DNA of 32,946 bases from Gammaproteobacteria bacterium (GCA_013151745.1 JAADHS010000183.1:1-32946); one strand, 5' to 3'. Positions 18,862 through 30,537 are shown, counted from the stretch's first letter. Made by a program: numbers and translations. Notes: generated by a model not told the origin, from the sequence alone.

Positions 18862-19733
18862 GTCGCATTAACCCTTGCTAATTTTTTATACAAACGTGTT
18901 TCCTTACGTGAAGTTTTCCAGGCAATCCATAATTTTCTGATCGGCGTTAATTTTACCCTATGCGTTAACACCGCGTAACCATCCATTTTGATTTCTTCCA
19001 GCAAAGCCTCATAAATCGCCGCCATAATTACACCACTACGCTGACTATAACGATCTTCGTCTGGAAGCTGTGCAAACGCATTCCTGTAATACTTCATTGC
19101 GCGATCTGCTTGAAAGGCAAACAAAGCCTTCATATTTTCAGACATACGACGATGAACAATATCGTCTAACGTGATGTGAAACTTTTCCAGCTCATCCAGA
19201 GGAATATATAAGCGCCCTCTTTCTGCATCTTCATGAACATCACGTAAAATATTGGTCAACTGGAACGCCATACCTAAGTCATGTGCATATTTCATCGTTT
19301 TTCGGTTTTGATAACCAAATATTTCTACTGATATGAGGCCAACAATACTGGCAACGCGATGGCAATAAAGGCTTAACTCTTTAAAAGAAGGATAGCTGTC
19401 ATAATCAAGATCCATTTCCATACCATCAATGACCTCAAGGAAATATTCCTGAGGGATGCTAAATCGCTGAATAACCTTGACTAATGCCTGAGTGACCGGG
19501 TGTCTAGGTTCGCCTGAAAATAACTTGTCGATTTCCTCACGCCACCAAGCCAGCTTGGTTCGCGCAATATTGATATCCGTACATTCATCAACGACATCAT
19601 CAACTTCTCGACAAAATGCGTAAACAGCAGTGATTGCGGTGCGTTGCTCCTGAGGCAGGAACATAAAGCTATAATAAAAGCTTGATCCGCTTTTGGCCGT
19701 CTTGTTTTGGCAATACTCATCGGGACTCATCAT
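18858..19733 (-). CDS. hpnD: Presqualene diphosphate synthase, HpnD-type squalene/phytoene synthase family
   Basis: SSFYYSFMFLPQEQRTAITAVYAFCREVDDVVDE, DLDYDSYPSFKELSLYCHRVASIVGL, LGMAFQLTNILRDVHEDAERGRLYIPLDEL. Overlaps the vanZ-like gene by 4 bp. Confidence 0.88.
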   Translation of the reverse strand: MMSPDEYCQNKTAKSGSSFYYSFMFLPQEQRTAITAVYAFCREVDDVVDECTDINIARTKLAWWREEIDKLFSGEPRHPVTQALVKVIQRFSIPQEYFLEVIDGMEMDLDYDSYPSFKELSLYCHRVASIVGLISVEIFGYQNRKTMKYAHDLGMAFQLTNILRDVHEDAERGRLYIPLDELEKFHITLDDIVHRRMSENMKALFAFQADRAMKYYRNAFAQLPDEDRYSQRSGVIMAAIYEALLEEIKMDGYAVLTHRVKLTPIRKLWIAWKTSRKETRLYKKLARVNAT

Positions 19734-19744
19734 TAGTTACTCAA

Positions 19745-21493
19745 CTATTCAACGCCAAGGGCGATCACTTCACCCAGCGATGTTTTTCCTTTACGTGCTA
19801 ATACCAGAGCATTATTTTTCATTGGTACCATGCCCTGTTTTAATGCGCATTCTAACAGTTCTGAATTTTGCGATCCTGCCATAATTTTTTCCGACAAAGC
19901 GGGCGTAATACGCAATACTTCGGCAATAATTTTCCGCCCTTTGAAGCCAGTATGGTTGCAACGGTAACAGCCCTCACTTTTATGAAAGATTTCGCACGGA
20001 TCTAACACGAGCTTTCGTCTAACTTCTGCGGAAACGAGGTCTTCAACGAGACAATACTCGCAATTTAACCGGATTAATCTCTGCGCAACCACCAACAGTA
20101 AGGTAGAACCAACAAGATAAGATTCGATGCCCATATCGAGCAAACGAATCACAGTACTGATCGCATCATTCGTATGCAAGGTACTCAAAACCAGGTGTCC
20201 CGTTAAAGCGGCTTTATTCGCTATTTTTGCCGTTTCTTCATCACGAATTTCGCCAACAAGAATAACATCGGGATCATGCCGCAAAAAGTGGCGTAATGCA
20301 GAGGCAAAGGTATACCCTTTTATTGTCGAGACTTGAACTTGCTCTACGCCCTCAATTTCATATTCCACTGGATCTTCAACCGTTAAAATATGGGCATTCC
20401 TTTTTTTTATCTCGTGAACCAAAGAGTACATACTCGTAGTCTTGCCCGACCCCGTGGGTCCGGTGACTAGTATCATCCCTTGTGAATTTAAAATACTCTC
20501 ACGAATACAAGCTAAATCATCTTGTTCAAAACCCAGATCTTCGAGCGCAACTTGCCCTGCTTTTTGATCCAGAATGCGTATAACACTGCTTTCTCCCTTG
20601 ACGGTAGGTACGATAGAAATACGCAAATCAATCAGCCGATGACCACGAGAAATACAGGCATGTCCGCCTTGGGGTATGCGCCGTTCCGAAATATCCATTC
20701 CACCAATAATTTTTAAACGACTGACCACCGCAGGCAACAATGACTTACTCAAACTCTGAGAAAATTGTAGTACACCATCAATCCGGTAAAACACTTTTAC
20801 GTCATTAATATCAGGACGAATATGAATATCAGAAGCCGCCAACTCGATCGCTTGTAATATTATCGCATTCAATAAACGAACTATGGGTTTTTTCTGAGCT
20901 TCAACTTCAGCCCGATGAGCAGATTGCGAGTGACTCTGCCCTCTTTTTTTTTCGTCCAACATGTCAAGATCCAGATCATCTAATGCCGCACTCGCATCAA
21001 AAGAACTCGCTTGCCCCCCTAAAACAGCCGCAATTTCATCTCTTGGTGCCATCACCATTTCCATTGGCGCTTGGTAATTCAATTTCAATGCATTTAATGC
21101 GGTATCATCGAATGGACTTTCCATGGCCACAACAAGGGAGCCATCAATGACGCCTAAAGGTAGAATATTATTTTTTTTGGCTATATCAGCAGGTAATTGA
21201 CTTAATGCGTCATGCGGCAATATATAATCTTTAATACGTGTAAAAGGAATTCCGAGTTTTTGTGCCAGCGCCATATTCAATTGCATGGGTGTAACGGCTC
21301 CCATGGCAAGCAAAATTTGACCCAAGCGTTTTCCATGCTCTTTTTGCTGAATATTGAGTGCTTTTTCAAGAACATTTTGATCAATAAAATGACTCTTTAA
21401 AAGCAAGGTACCCAACAGCACATCAGGTAACCCCTTAAAACGCGTCAGTAATTCTTTGAGTTCGCTTATATTTCGAATAATATAATGTTTCAT
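19745..21493 (-). CDS. GspE/PilB/MshE-family secretion or pilus ATPase with MshEN-like N-terminus
   Basis: Walker A ILVTGPTGSGKTTSMYSLV, LTVEDPVEYEIEGVEQVQV, HFLRHDPDVILVGEIRDEETAKIANKAALTGHLVLSTLHTNDA, tetracysteine CEYC...CYRCNHTG; N-terminal KRLGQILLAMGAVTPMQLNMALAQKLGIPF. Confidence 0.92.
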   Translation of the reverse strand: MKHYIIRNISELKELLTRFKGLPDVLLGTLLLKSHFIDQNVLEKALNIQQKEHGKRLGQILLAMGAVTPMQLNMALAQKLGIPFTRIKDYILPHDALSQLPADIAKKNNILPLGVIDGSLVVAMESPFDDTALNALKLNYQAPMEMVMAPRDEIAAVLGGQASSFDASAALDDLDLDMLDEKKRGQSHSQSAHRAEVEAQKKPIVRLLNAIILQAIELAASDIHIRPDINDVKVFYRIDGVLQFSQSLSKSLLPAVVSRLKIIGGMDISERRIPQGGHACISRGHRLIDLRISIVPTVKGESSVIRILDQKAGQVALEDLGFEQDDLACIRESILNSQGMILVTGPTGSGKTTSMYSLVHEIKKRNAHILTVEDPVEYEIEGVEQVQVSTIKGYTFASALRHFLRHDPDVILVGEIRDEETAKIANKAALTGHLVLSTLHTNDAISTVIRLLDMGIESYLVGSTLLLVVAQRLIRLNCEYCLVEDLVSAEVRRKLVLDPCEIFHKSEGCYRCNHTGFKGRKIIAEVLRITPALSEKIMAGSQNSELLECALKQGMVPMKNNALVLARKGKTSLGEVIALGVE

Positions 21494-21726
21494 ATCAGCT
21501 TTGACCCAAATATAAGAAGCGGTCAAATTTTGCCGCTAAACCGTCTTTTTGTTTAAAAAATTAAAAAAATCCTCAAATATTGAGTCATAAATTTGACTTC
21601 AGACACAAAATATCCAATCAATAAAATTATAACCTATTGTTTTTATTTTACAAATAACGATGAACTCTAAAGTTGGCACAAAATAAGCTTACCGTCACTT
21701 GAAAGGCCACAAACGGGAGATTCAAT

Positions 21727-22656
21727 ATGGCAACTTTAAGTACCGCACAAACATCGGATTTTGATCAATCTGTACAACCACCCCATCACCCTGTATTGCT
21801 GGCCAAAGCAACAGAAATAGACTTCGGTCGACAAGATATTGATAAAGCCTTGCGCATCGCCAGCGCGTTACAAACGACACTGGATATTCAGAAAATAATA
21901 GAAATATTTATATTTGAAGTCCGTCGCTGGGTTTCTATTGATGGTGCTCAATTTACATATGAAGAACAACAGCTTAACCTGTCAATTGGTCACCAATATG
22001 ACAACAGCCTAACCTACCCTCTAAGCATACCCAAGCAAGCATTAGGTGAAATCACGTTTATGCGTAGCAAACGTTTCACTGCCGCAGAAAATAAAACACT
22101 TAAGTATTTATTATGCAGCCTGGTTTACCCGTTACGTAATGGTCTCAGCTACGAAAAAGCACTGCAAGCGGCCTTGAAAGACCCACTCACCGGCATTCAT
22201 AATCGCGCGGCAATGAATACCTCATTAACAAGAGAAGTCGATCTCGCGCGTCGGCACCAAACGCCTCTATCACTGATTGTTATAGACTTGGATTATTTTA
22301 AACGAATCAACGATACTCTTGGGCATGATGCGGGAGATCAAGTTTTGCAACACGTTGCCAATACGTTACTAGACACCATTCGAGGCTCAGATATGGTCTT
22401 TCGTTTTGGTGGTGAGGAATTCGCAATTTTGCTCACCAATACGGATAAAAAAGGAGCCATGCAATTGGCACAACGAATTCGCAGAGCCATTGAAAAAAAT
22501 GCTATTAAATTGAATGAGGAAAAAATAATCTCCACGGCCAGCCTCGGTGCAGCATGTTTATCCGCTGATGATTCAGAAAAAAGCCTCTTCCAAAAAGCAG
22601 ACAAAGCATTATATGCAGCAAAAGCAGCAGGGCGAAATTGCATTCGCTTCAGGTGA
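21727..22656 (+). CDS. Diguanylate cyclase (GGDEF domain)
   Basis: DPLTGIHNRAAMNTSL, LIVIDLDYFKRINDTLGHDAGDQVLQHVA, RGSDMVFRFGGEEFAILL: intact GGEEF with an RxxD I-site five residues upstream. Confidence 0.95.
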   Translation: MATLSTAQTSDFDQSVQPPHHPVLLAKATEIDFGRQDIDKALRIASALQTTLDIQKIIEIFIFEVRRWVSIDGAQFTYEEQQLNLSIGHQYDNSLTYPLSIPKQALGEITFMRSKRFTAAENKTLKYLLCSLVYPLRNGLSYEKALQAALKDPLTGIHNRAAMNTSLTREVDLARRHQTPLSLIVIDLDYFKRINDTLGHDAGDQVLQHVANTLLDTIRGSDMVFRFGGEEFAILLTNTDKKGAMQLAQRIRRAIEKNAIKLNEEKIISTASLGAACLSADDSEKSLFQKADKALYAAKAAGRNCIRFR

Positions 22657-22701
22657 TGAACCAATAGGATAGAAATAACCTTAAAATATAGGATAAAATT
22701 T

Positions 22702-22965
22702 ATGAAGAAAATATGGAAATTACAAAACCTCGCACTTACAAGCGCTATTTTAGCACTTTCAATCAGTCTGCCCTCACACGGTGTCAACGTGCCTGTAAAG
22801 GGAACAAAAATGACTGCGGTTGAAAAACAGCTAGGGGCTCCCTCTCGAATGATCCCTCCCGTAGGCCAACCGCCCATCACACGCTGGGTGTATGACGATT
22901 ATATTATCTATTTTGAGTATGAAATGGTCATTCATACGGTACCAAGCACATTAAAAACAAAATGA
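22702..22965 (+). CDS. Small exported protein of unknown function (87 aa)
   Basis: Signal peptide MKKIWKLQNLALTSAILALSISLPSHG, then VPVKGTKMTAVEKQLGAPSRMIPPVGQPPITRWVYDDYIIYFEYEMVIH. Confidence 0.75.
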   Translation: MKKIWKLQNLALTSAILALSISLPSHGVNVPVKGTKMTAVEKQLGAPSRMIPPVGQPPITRWVYDDYIIYFEYEMVIHTVPSTLKTK

Positions 22966-23011
22966 CCTGTAAAAATGGTAAAACTCAATGTTGCTCATTC
23001 CATAGCGAGAG

Positions 23012-23569
23012 TTAAAAACGATACAAAATACCAAGGCTCACATTCAAAATAGCCTCATCCATTGCCGTATTCGCAATATTGGCATCAATTGCAAATCTCT
23101 GAACGGCAAAACGTGCCGCCAAATTGCGCCTGACTTCATAGTTCAACCCGCCACCGAAAAAAACATCAATACTAGAATCGCTCGCAGCGCCAGAGTCATA
23201 GTTCCATCTGGCAAGTCCGACCTGAACAAAGGCGCTTAACTCATTTGACAAACCAACATTGGCCATTGCACTGCCATGAACAGCACTGGCCTCACTCTTT
23301 ATTGAAGTGACATCAACATCGCCAAAATCAACAAAACCCAGCTCAATAGCCAAAAGATCATTCAATGCGACCCCACCAAAAATAGAATATGAAGGTGAGC
23401 TGTCGTTGGCCAGATCATAATTGGCACTACCCAAATTAATTCCGAGATAGGGTGCCATGCCTTGGCCTGCGTTGCTGTGACTGATGATAATATCCGACTC
23501 AGCAGCACCTGCAACAAACGAGAGCAGCATCGCCATAGTTGCAAAAAAACCTTTTAATTGTCGCGTCAT
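23012..23569 (-). CDS. OmpA-like outer-membrane beta-barrel protein
   Basis: Signal peptide ending GAAES; alternating strands (YLGINLGSANYDL, LLAIELGFVDFGDV, AFVQVGLARWNYD); C-terminal aromatic ...LGILYRF. Confidence 0.78.
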   Translation of the reverse strand: MTRQLKGFFATMAMLLSFVAGAAESDIIISHSNAGQGMAPYLGINLGSANYDLANDSSPSYSIFGGVALNDLLAIELGFVDFGDVDVTSIKSEASAVHGSAMANVGLSNELSAFVQVGLARWNYDSGAASDSSIDVFFGGGLNYEVRRNLAARFAVQRFAIDANIANTAMDEAILNVSLGILYRF

Positions 23570-23811
23570 CTAAACCTCTCTCAAGTTAGGTTATTTAATC
23601 AAAAAACAGCTTCAATTCTATTCGCTATCCCCCATCTGCGCAATCGATCACCCACGCCAGAATTTCCAAGAATAGATTGATGAACCCAGCATTTTATCAT
23701 TCAATGACTTACATTCTTTTGTCTCGGTTTTTACGTATTACATTCAACGACAATCCTGTTATATTCCACATTTAAGCATGATATAAACCAGCTAAAATTA
23801 AGGAGTAACTG

Positions 23812-25191
<1,380 letters not shown>

Positions 25192-25213
25192 TAACCGTTC
25201 TTATCTTTAATTT

Positions 25214-25247
25214 AGAGAGGCTTTAGTCATAGCCTCTCTCCTTTTTT
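25214..25247 (+). terminator. Rho-independent terminator
   Basis: agagaggct ttagtcat agcctctct cc tttttt, just after the SOD-like gene. Confidence 0.88.
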
Positions 25248-25406
25248 CGTGTTTCTGCCCATCCTAAAGCAACAACGAGGATCCTAAAAAATGCAGTTAG
25301 ACGCGAGTTTTCGTGCTAAAACCCTTCGATTTTGCTGTGCTTAAGAAAGGTGAGGTAAAAATCTACACGGAAGATACCCTAGAAAAATATTACGGGAATA
25401 AAGGCT

Positions 25407-25988
25407 TCACAAATAATTAACTAAAATCACTTTTGCCCAATCGGGTAACGGTTGTTGTAGTTGCAGTTCACCATGATCAATAAATGCAATAGAAGTGAAA
25501 GGCTCAGCATGTGATGAATTATCATAAAGCTGAACAACATTAGCCAAGACTAACGCTTCACTCACATACCGCATGGTTCTGGGTATACGCGAAATAATTT
25601 TTTCGCGGGGCACCGTATGCCCACCTTCAGCAACTCGCTGGGCAACGCGCGCCTGATTTAATTGATCATGTTGCAGATGAATATAAACCAGAATTATTTC
25701 ATAGCCTGCGGACTTTGCGATTGCTAAAAAATCAATTTTCGAGGGATGAGAAAAAACGGTTTCAAAACAAAAGCTGGTACCGGCACGCAACAAATCCAAA
25801 CGCAGTTTTTCAGCAAGCCTGGCTGCTTTATAACTAATCGCCTCAGATTGTTCAGTATCCAGTTCCTTTGCCAGAATATCAGCATTGATAAAAGGTAAAC
25901 CAGTTGATGCTAAAAACAGCCGATAAAAAGTTGACTTACCTACACCATTACCCCCAGCCAATAACCAAAGTTGCTTATCGACACTCAT
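25407..25988 (-). CDS. Zeta-toxin family P-loop kinase (toxin of a TA pair)
   Basis: LWLLAGGNGVGKSTFYRLFL, LPFINADILAKEL, GTSFCFETVFSHPSKIDFLAIAKSAGYEIILVYIHL. Confidence 0.82.
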   Translation of the reverse strand: MSVDKQLWLLAGGNGVGKSTFYRLFLASTGLPFINADILAKELDTEQSEAISYKAARLAEKLRLDLLRAGTSFCFETVFSHPSKIDFLAIAKSAGYEIILVYIHLQHDQLNQARVAQRVAEGGHTVPREKIISRIPRTMRYVSEALVLANVVQLYDNSSHAEPFTSIAFIDHGELQLQQPLPDWAKVILVNYL

Positions 25989-26377
25989 TCGACAATAAAC
26001 ACACCATTTTCAAAACGACCCGTTTGACGCTGTCCGTCAGGCATGACCCTGTCCAATAAACCGGGCACCGTTAAGCTTGCTTCAAAATATGCGCGACCCC
26101 GGGTTATTTGTTGACCTGACTGTCCCTTTGAACGCGCTTGCCCGACAGCTAAAAATATCTGTTCCGGGTCAACACGCTCGGGTGCTGAAACCGCAACTTT
26201 CACCTCCGCAATGCCTTGCATCAATGCCAACATATCCGATGGTGAGACAGAATGCGCCACTCGTTTACCCAGCTCAGCCCAAAACTCCACTTGCTTGGCC
26301 GCAGAGCGATTCATCAACGAGCCTTCTGCCTCTGCATCCCGAAACAAAGCATCTTTAACTCTTAATGGAGTAGACAT
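25985..26377 (-). CDS. ParD-like antitoxin
   Basis: STPLRVKDALFRDAEAEGSLMNRSAAKQVEFWAELGKRVAHSVSP (ParD-like RHH arrangement); overlaps the zeta-like gene by ATGA (25985-25988); GAGGTG Shine-Dalgarno before the ATG. Confidence 0.75.
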   Translation of the reverse strand: MSTPLRVKDALFRDAEAEGSLMNRSAAKQVEFWAELGKRVAHSVSPSDMLALMQGIAEVKVAVSAPERVDPEQIFLAVGQARSKGQSGQQITRGRAYFEASLTVPGLLDRVMPDGQRQTGRFENGVFIVE

Positions 26378-26585
26378 AATCGACACCTCGTAACAATTAA
26401 AAACAATGGTAGCATATTGCTACGTTTTCTCAATGTAATTTTGAGATCCCGTGCAATAGTTACCGATTCTGAACAGATGCGCTATGTCCTCTAAGGAACG
26501 GGTACGTAATAACTTCCGAATTTGATATCTCATCTTCAATCCGTATTTATCTGTTCTTCGGCAAATTTGCTCCTGCTTTGCACTA

Positions 26586-26608
26586 ATACCTACATCCCAT
26601 GTAGGTAT
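26586..26608. repeat. Perfect 10 bp-arm hairpin, intergenic
   Basis: atacctacat ccc atgtaggtat; no T-tract follows. Confidence 0.75.
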
Positions 26609-26975
26609 CAATCACAAAAGCTCGGGAAACCGGGTCAAGTTTGCTGTTTTTAGCTCGGTTAGTATAGTTTGACAACTGAAGTAACGATATCAATCCAGTC
26701 TAAGTTATAAATTGGGATAGCACAAAATAAAACATCCCTGAATTCAAGTGATAAGTGCATAACCGGTTAATGCTCATAGCCTTGACCTTAACAGGTACCA
26801 GCGCTGCTTTTTACGGGAGTAAAATTTTTTTGAACTTTGAGATAGGCAATAAGCTCTTCTGTTGCAGAAATCACATAAGGCTACAAAAACCGCATGGTTA
26901 GGCGTATATCCTAATAGCGCCCCATATAAGATGGTAAAATATAGATCGTTATCAAATCAGATACAGATTAAAAAA

Positions 26976-28085
26976 ATGAACAAACAACAACATATTATAG
27001 TTGGCATGTCAGGCGGTGTAGATTCTTCCGTTGCTGCCTTGCTATTGCATCAGCAAGGCTATCGTACTGAAGGCATCTTCATGAAAAACTGGGATGACTA
27101 TGATGAAGAATACCCCTGTACCGCCAAAGAAGAAGCAATGGAAGCGATGGCGGTTTGTGAAAAAATGGGGATTGAAATGGATGCGATTACGTTTGTCGAA
27201 GAATATCGTGATCGAGTTTTTAAGTATTTTCTTGACGAGTATAAAAAAGGCCGCACCCCAAATCCGGACATACTGTGCAACAAAGAAATTAAATTTAAGG
27301 CCTTTTTAGAGTACGCTCTTAATCAAGGTGCAGACTTCATAGCAACCGGTCATTATGCCCGAATCACAAAAAAAAAGGGGCTATACCAATTACTTAAAGG
27401 CATAGACCAAAATAAAGATCAGAGTTATTTTTTATATACACTGGGTCAAGAACAGCTTGCCAAAGTCCTTTTTCCACTCGGTAGTCTAATTAAAACCGAA
27501 GTTAGAAAAATCGCTAAAAAAGCAGACTTACCCAATTTCGATAAAAAAGACAGCACCGGCATCTGTTTCATCGGGGAACGTCGCTTCAAGCCTTTTTTAA
27601 CGCGCTACCTAGGCACTCAACCTGGCAACATCTGCGATATCGACAATGACATTATCGGACAACATGACGGCTTGATGTTTTACACTTTGGGCCAACGCCA
27701 GGGCTTGGGGATTGGCGGCAATGCTAAAGGCAGTGGCGAACCCTGGTTTGTTCTCGACAAAGATCTCAGCAACAACACACTCATCGTCGGCCAGGGGCAT
27801 AATCACCCTCGCCTGTTAAGCAGCGCATTAAAAACTGAAATGATGCATTGGGTTTCGGGTACTGCGCCCCGACTGCCCTTTCGCTGCTATGCCAAAACTC
27901 GCTACCGCCAAACCGACCAGGCCTGTACGATCAGCGAATATAGAGATCACGTCTATACTGTCAACTTTGCTGAGCCTCAACGCGCCGTTACACCCGGCCA
28001 ATCTGTTGTCTTTTATGAGGGTGATATTTGCCTTGGTGGGGGCGTTATTACAGAATCAAAGCAGTATATACCTGTTCTGTCATGA
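26976..28085 (+). CDS. mnmA: tRNA-specific 2-thiouridylase
   Basis: [104 protein letters not shown]. Start placed at ATG 26976. Confidence 0.97.
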   Translation: MNKQQHIIVGMSGGVDSSVAALLLHQQGYRTEGIFMKNWDDYDEEYPCTAKEEAMEAMAVCEKMGIEMDAITFVEEYRDRVFKYFLDEYKKGRTPNPDILCNKEIKFKAFLEYALNQGADFIATGHYARITKKKGLYQLLKGIDQNKDQSYFLYTLGQEQLAKVLFPLGSLIKTEVRKIAKKADLPNFDKKDSTGICFIGERRFKPFLTRYLGTQPGNICDIDNDIIGQHDGLMFYTLGQRQGLGIGGNAKGSGEPWFVLDKDLSNNTLIVGQGHNHPRLLSSALKTEMMHWVSGTAPRLPFRCYAKTRYRQTDQACTISEYRDHVYTVNFAEPQRAVTPGQSVVFYEGDICLGGGVITESKQYIPVLS

Positions 28086-28993
28086 TTATTCAGCTAAAAA
28101 ATATAAGTAAAATTATAAACAATAGAATCATCGTCAATAATCTCAGTTTCACTATGCGCGCAGGACACTGTTTCGGTTTATTAGGCCCCAATGGGGCAGG
28201 CAAAACAACGACCATCAATATGATTTTGGGTTTAATAACCCCGTCATCGGGTCAACTGACTGTATTCGACATGCAACAACCCCGTCACGGCTCAAAAATC
28301 AGAAAAAAGATCGGCGTGGTTTCTCAGGAGGACAATCTTGACCCTGATTTTAGCGTGTTTGAAAACCTCATCATGCACGGTCGTTATTTTCGTCTGGCAA
28401 AAGATCAAATAGTAGATCAAGCCAACAGCTTGCTCGCATCCATGGAACTACTCAAACACAAAGATTTAAAGCCGCTGCAACTGTCCGGTGGAATGCGGCG
28501 CAGACTCAGCATTGCCAGAGCACTGATGAATACGCCTGAGCTTATTGTTCTGGACGAACCCACCACAGGACTAGACCCGCAAGTTCGACACCTTATTTGG
28601 GAGCGTTTACGAGAACTGCGCAACCAAGGCACCAGCATTTTGTTAACGACTCACTACATGGAAGAAGCAGAACGTTTGTGCGATGAATTAATGATATTGG
28701 ATCAAGGCATAGCGATTGAGTCAGGCACACCGCGAGAATTAATAAACCAGCATATTGAGCCTCATGTCTTTGAGCTTGATAAAAGTGCGGCTCAAACACA
28801 CTCACTGAAAAACACAGCATCACAGCGAATTGAAATGATCGGCGATACCGTCTATATATACACGACACAGAGCCACCTCGTCCGCCAGCACCTTGATGCG
28901 CTTTCAGATGATCAACAAATTCACTATCTGCACCGGCCCGCCAATCTGGAAGACGTATTTCTTAAAATTACAGGTCGAGATTTAGATGAATAA
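28082..28993 (+). CDS. NodI-type ABC exporter ATP-binding protein
   Basis: [91 protein letters not shown] overlap with mnmA. Confidence 0.92.
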   Translation: MIIQLKNISKIINNRIIVNNLSFTMRAGHCFGLLGPNGAGKTTTINMILGLITPSSGQLTVFDMQQPRHGSKIRKKIGVVSQEDNLDPDFSVFENLIMHGRYFRLAKDQIVDQANSLLASMELLKHKDLKPLQLSGGMRRRLSIARALMNTPELIVLDEPTTGLDPQVRHLIWERLRELRNQGTSILLTTHYMEEAERLCDELMILDQGIAIESGTPRELINQHIEPHVFELDKSAAQTHSLKNTASQRIEMIGDTVYIYTTQSHLVRQHLDALSDDQQIHYLHRPANLEDVFLKITGRDLDE

Positions 28994-29005
28994 CGAGGGA
29001 AAAAT

Positions 29006-29788
29006 TTGTCTCTACTAGATTCAATAAATCACTTCTCATATGGCGCATTTTGCATTTGGCAACGTAATATCCTGGTTTGGAAAAAATTAATTGGCCCAGC
29101 TTTAATGCTCCATTTTGGCGAGCCTTTAATTTATTTATTTGGTTTAGGTTATGGCATTGGCCAATTGGTTGGCGATATCAATGGCATCAGTTATGTTAGT
29201 TTTCTTGCCACGGGTATTATCGCCTCTTCAGCAATGACAACAGCAAGCCTTGAAGGAACCTATTCTGTTTTCACCCGCATGGTGCCTCAGCAAACCTATA
29301 AAGCCATACTCACTACGCCGATAAAAATAGAACAAATCATTGCCGGTGAGTTCCTCTGGTGCGCAAATAAAGCGTTGTTTAGTAGTACCGCGATACTCAT
29401 TATTGCTACTCTTCTTGGTCTGGTAGAGAGTTGGCAAGCCTTATGGGTATTCCCGATTATACTCATCAGCAGTATTGCCTTTGCTGCCCCGGCGATTATT
29501 GTTGCAGCACTTTCTCCCTCTTACGATTATTTCAATTATTATTTTACGCTGGCCGTCACGCCCATGTTTATATTATGTGGTGTATTTTATCCCATCTCTT
29601 CAATGCCCAGTGCAATGCAGATTGCTGTTCAATTTTTACCTTTAACTCATACTGTAGAGTTGGTTCGTCCCTTAATGCTGGGCCAGGATGTACAAAATAC
29701 GTTTTACCACATCGCTATTCTGCTGGTTTATGCCGGTGCAGGAACTATTCTCGCCATGCATATTGCACGAAAGAAATTTCGTTTATAA
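29006..29788 (+). CDS. NodJ-type ABC exporter permease (TTG start)
   Basis: Six-TM ABC-2 pattern; GTYSVFTRMVPQQTYKAILTTPIKIEQIIAGE, ALSPSYDYFNYYFTLAVTPMFILCGVFYPISSMP, FLPLTHTVELVRPLMLGQ. SD GAGGGA before the TTG at 29006. Confidence 0.9.
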   Translation: MSLLDSINHFSYGAFCIWQRNILVWKKLIGPALMLHFGEPLIYLFGLGYGIGQLVGDINGISYVSFLATGIIASSAMTTASLEGTYSVFTRMVPQQTYKAILTTPIKIEQIIAGEFLWCANKALFSSTAILIIATLLGLVESWQALWVFPIILISSIAFAAPAIIVAALSPSYDYFNYYFTLAVTPMFILCGVFYPISSMPSAMQIAVQFLPLTHTVELVRPLMLGQDVQNTFYHIAILLVYAGAGTILAMHIARKKFRL

Positions 29789-29947
29789 TATACCTGTAGC
29801 GATTAAGATTTAGGTGTAATTGTATGCCCTTTTCATTCCATGGCGGTGTTAAAATTCCTCGCAATAGCGGGCTACACCTCGTCATTTTGCCTAGCCATGA
29901 AATGAATTGAACACACTAACACCTAAATCTCAAACACCACGGGTATA
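29789..29947. repeat. 159 bp palindromic element (long form)
   Basis: tatacctgtagcgattaagatttaggtg against the reverse complement of the right end, tatacccgtggtgtttgagatttaggtg; begins at the base after the permease stop codon. Confidence 0.75.
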
Positions 29948-30028
29948 GACCTGTGCTCTGTCCGAGACCAATGGATATTATTTCAAATCCACACAAGATA
30001 TGAATTACATTAATCAAGGAAATATATC

Positions 30029-30355
30029 ATGACTCAAATTCCCGAAACAGGTGAAGAAATTCCAAAATGGGACGTAGCACTAGAAGCACTGGCAAGAGAA
30101 GAGTGCGAGCAGTCTGGTTCTGCCCTAAAAATAGATGACTTTAAGCAACTGGCTCAAACGCACGCTATTCGCTTTGATGACATCATGGTCACAATGTTTG
30201 AGTTAGTACTCAACAAAAAATGGACCTACCATTCACCGGGTAAGGAACACCCTCAAATTACCAGAGATGAAACCAATCGTTTATATGTGAACGGTCGCCT
30301 CAAAAATGAAGACGTAGCAGAGTTTACGGGTCAATGGGCTCCTGTTACAAAATAA
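30029..30355 (+). CDS. Uncharacterised 108 aa protein
   Basis: ORF with upstream AAGGA: MTQIPETGEEIPKWDVALEALAREECEQSGSALKIDDFKQLAQTHAIRFDDIMVTMFELVLNKKWTYH. No family recognised. Confidence 0.7.
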   Translation: MTQIPETGEEIPKWDVALEALAREECEQSGSALKIDDFKQLAQTHAIRFDDIMVTMFELVLNKKWTYHSPGKEHPQITRDETNRLYVNGRLKNEDVAEFTGQWAPVTK

Positions 30356-30537
30356 TTAAAAACTGAAGAAAAATCCATATTTACATTATATTTTTTAAAC
30401 AGTTAGGACGTAAAATCCGGAGTTAAAACAACATTATTGTTTCTCACCCGAAATTTTAGTGTAGAATCTTAATGAGGCACACTTTAATTCTACGGTTTAG
30501 TGTTTTGTCTTCATCAATAAATAAAGAATTTAAAATT

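Noticed and set aside
22338-22880. 180-aa minus-strand ORF
   Set aside because: Antisense shadow of the GGDEF domain and the small exported protein, both better supported.
25290-25420. Possible gene remnant (PFDFAVLKKGEVKIYTEDTLEKYYGNKGFTNN) before the toxin 3' end
   Set aside because: Short, would need a frameshift to join MQLDASFRAK, and no family recognised.
26420-26611. 63-aa minus ORF in the TA-mnmA gap
   Set aside because: No similarity recognised and it includes the intergenic hairpin; likely spurious.
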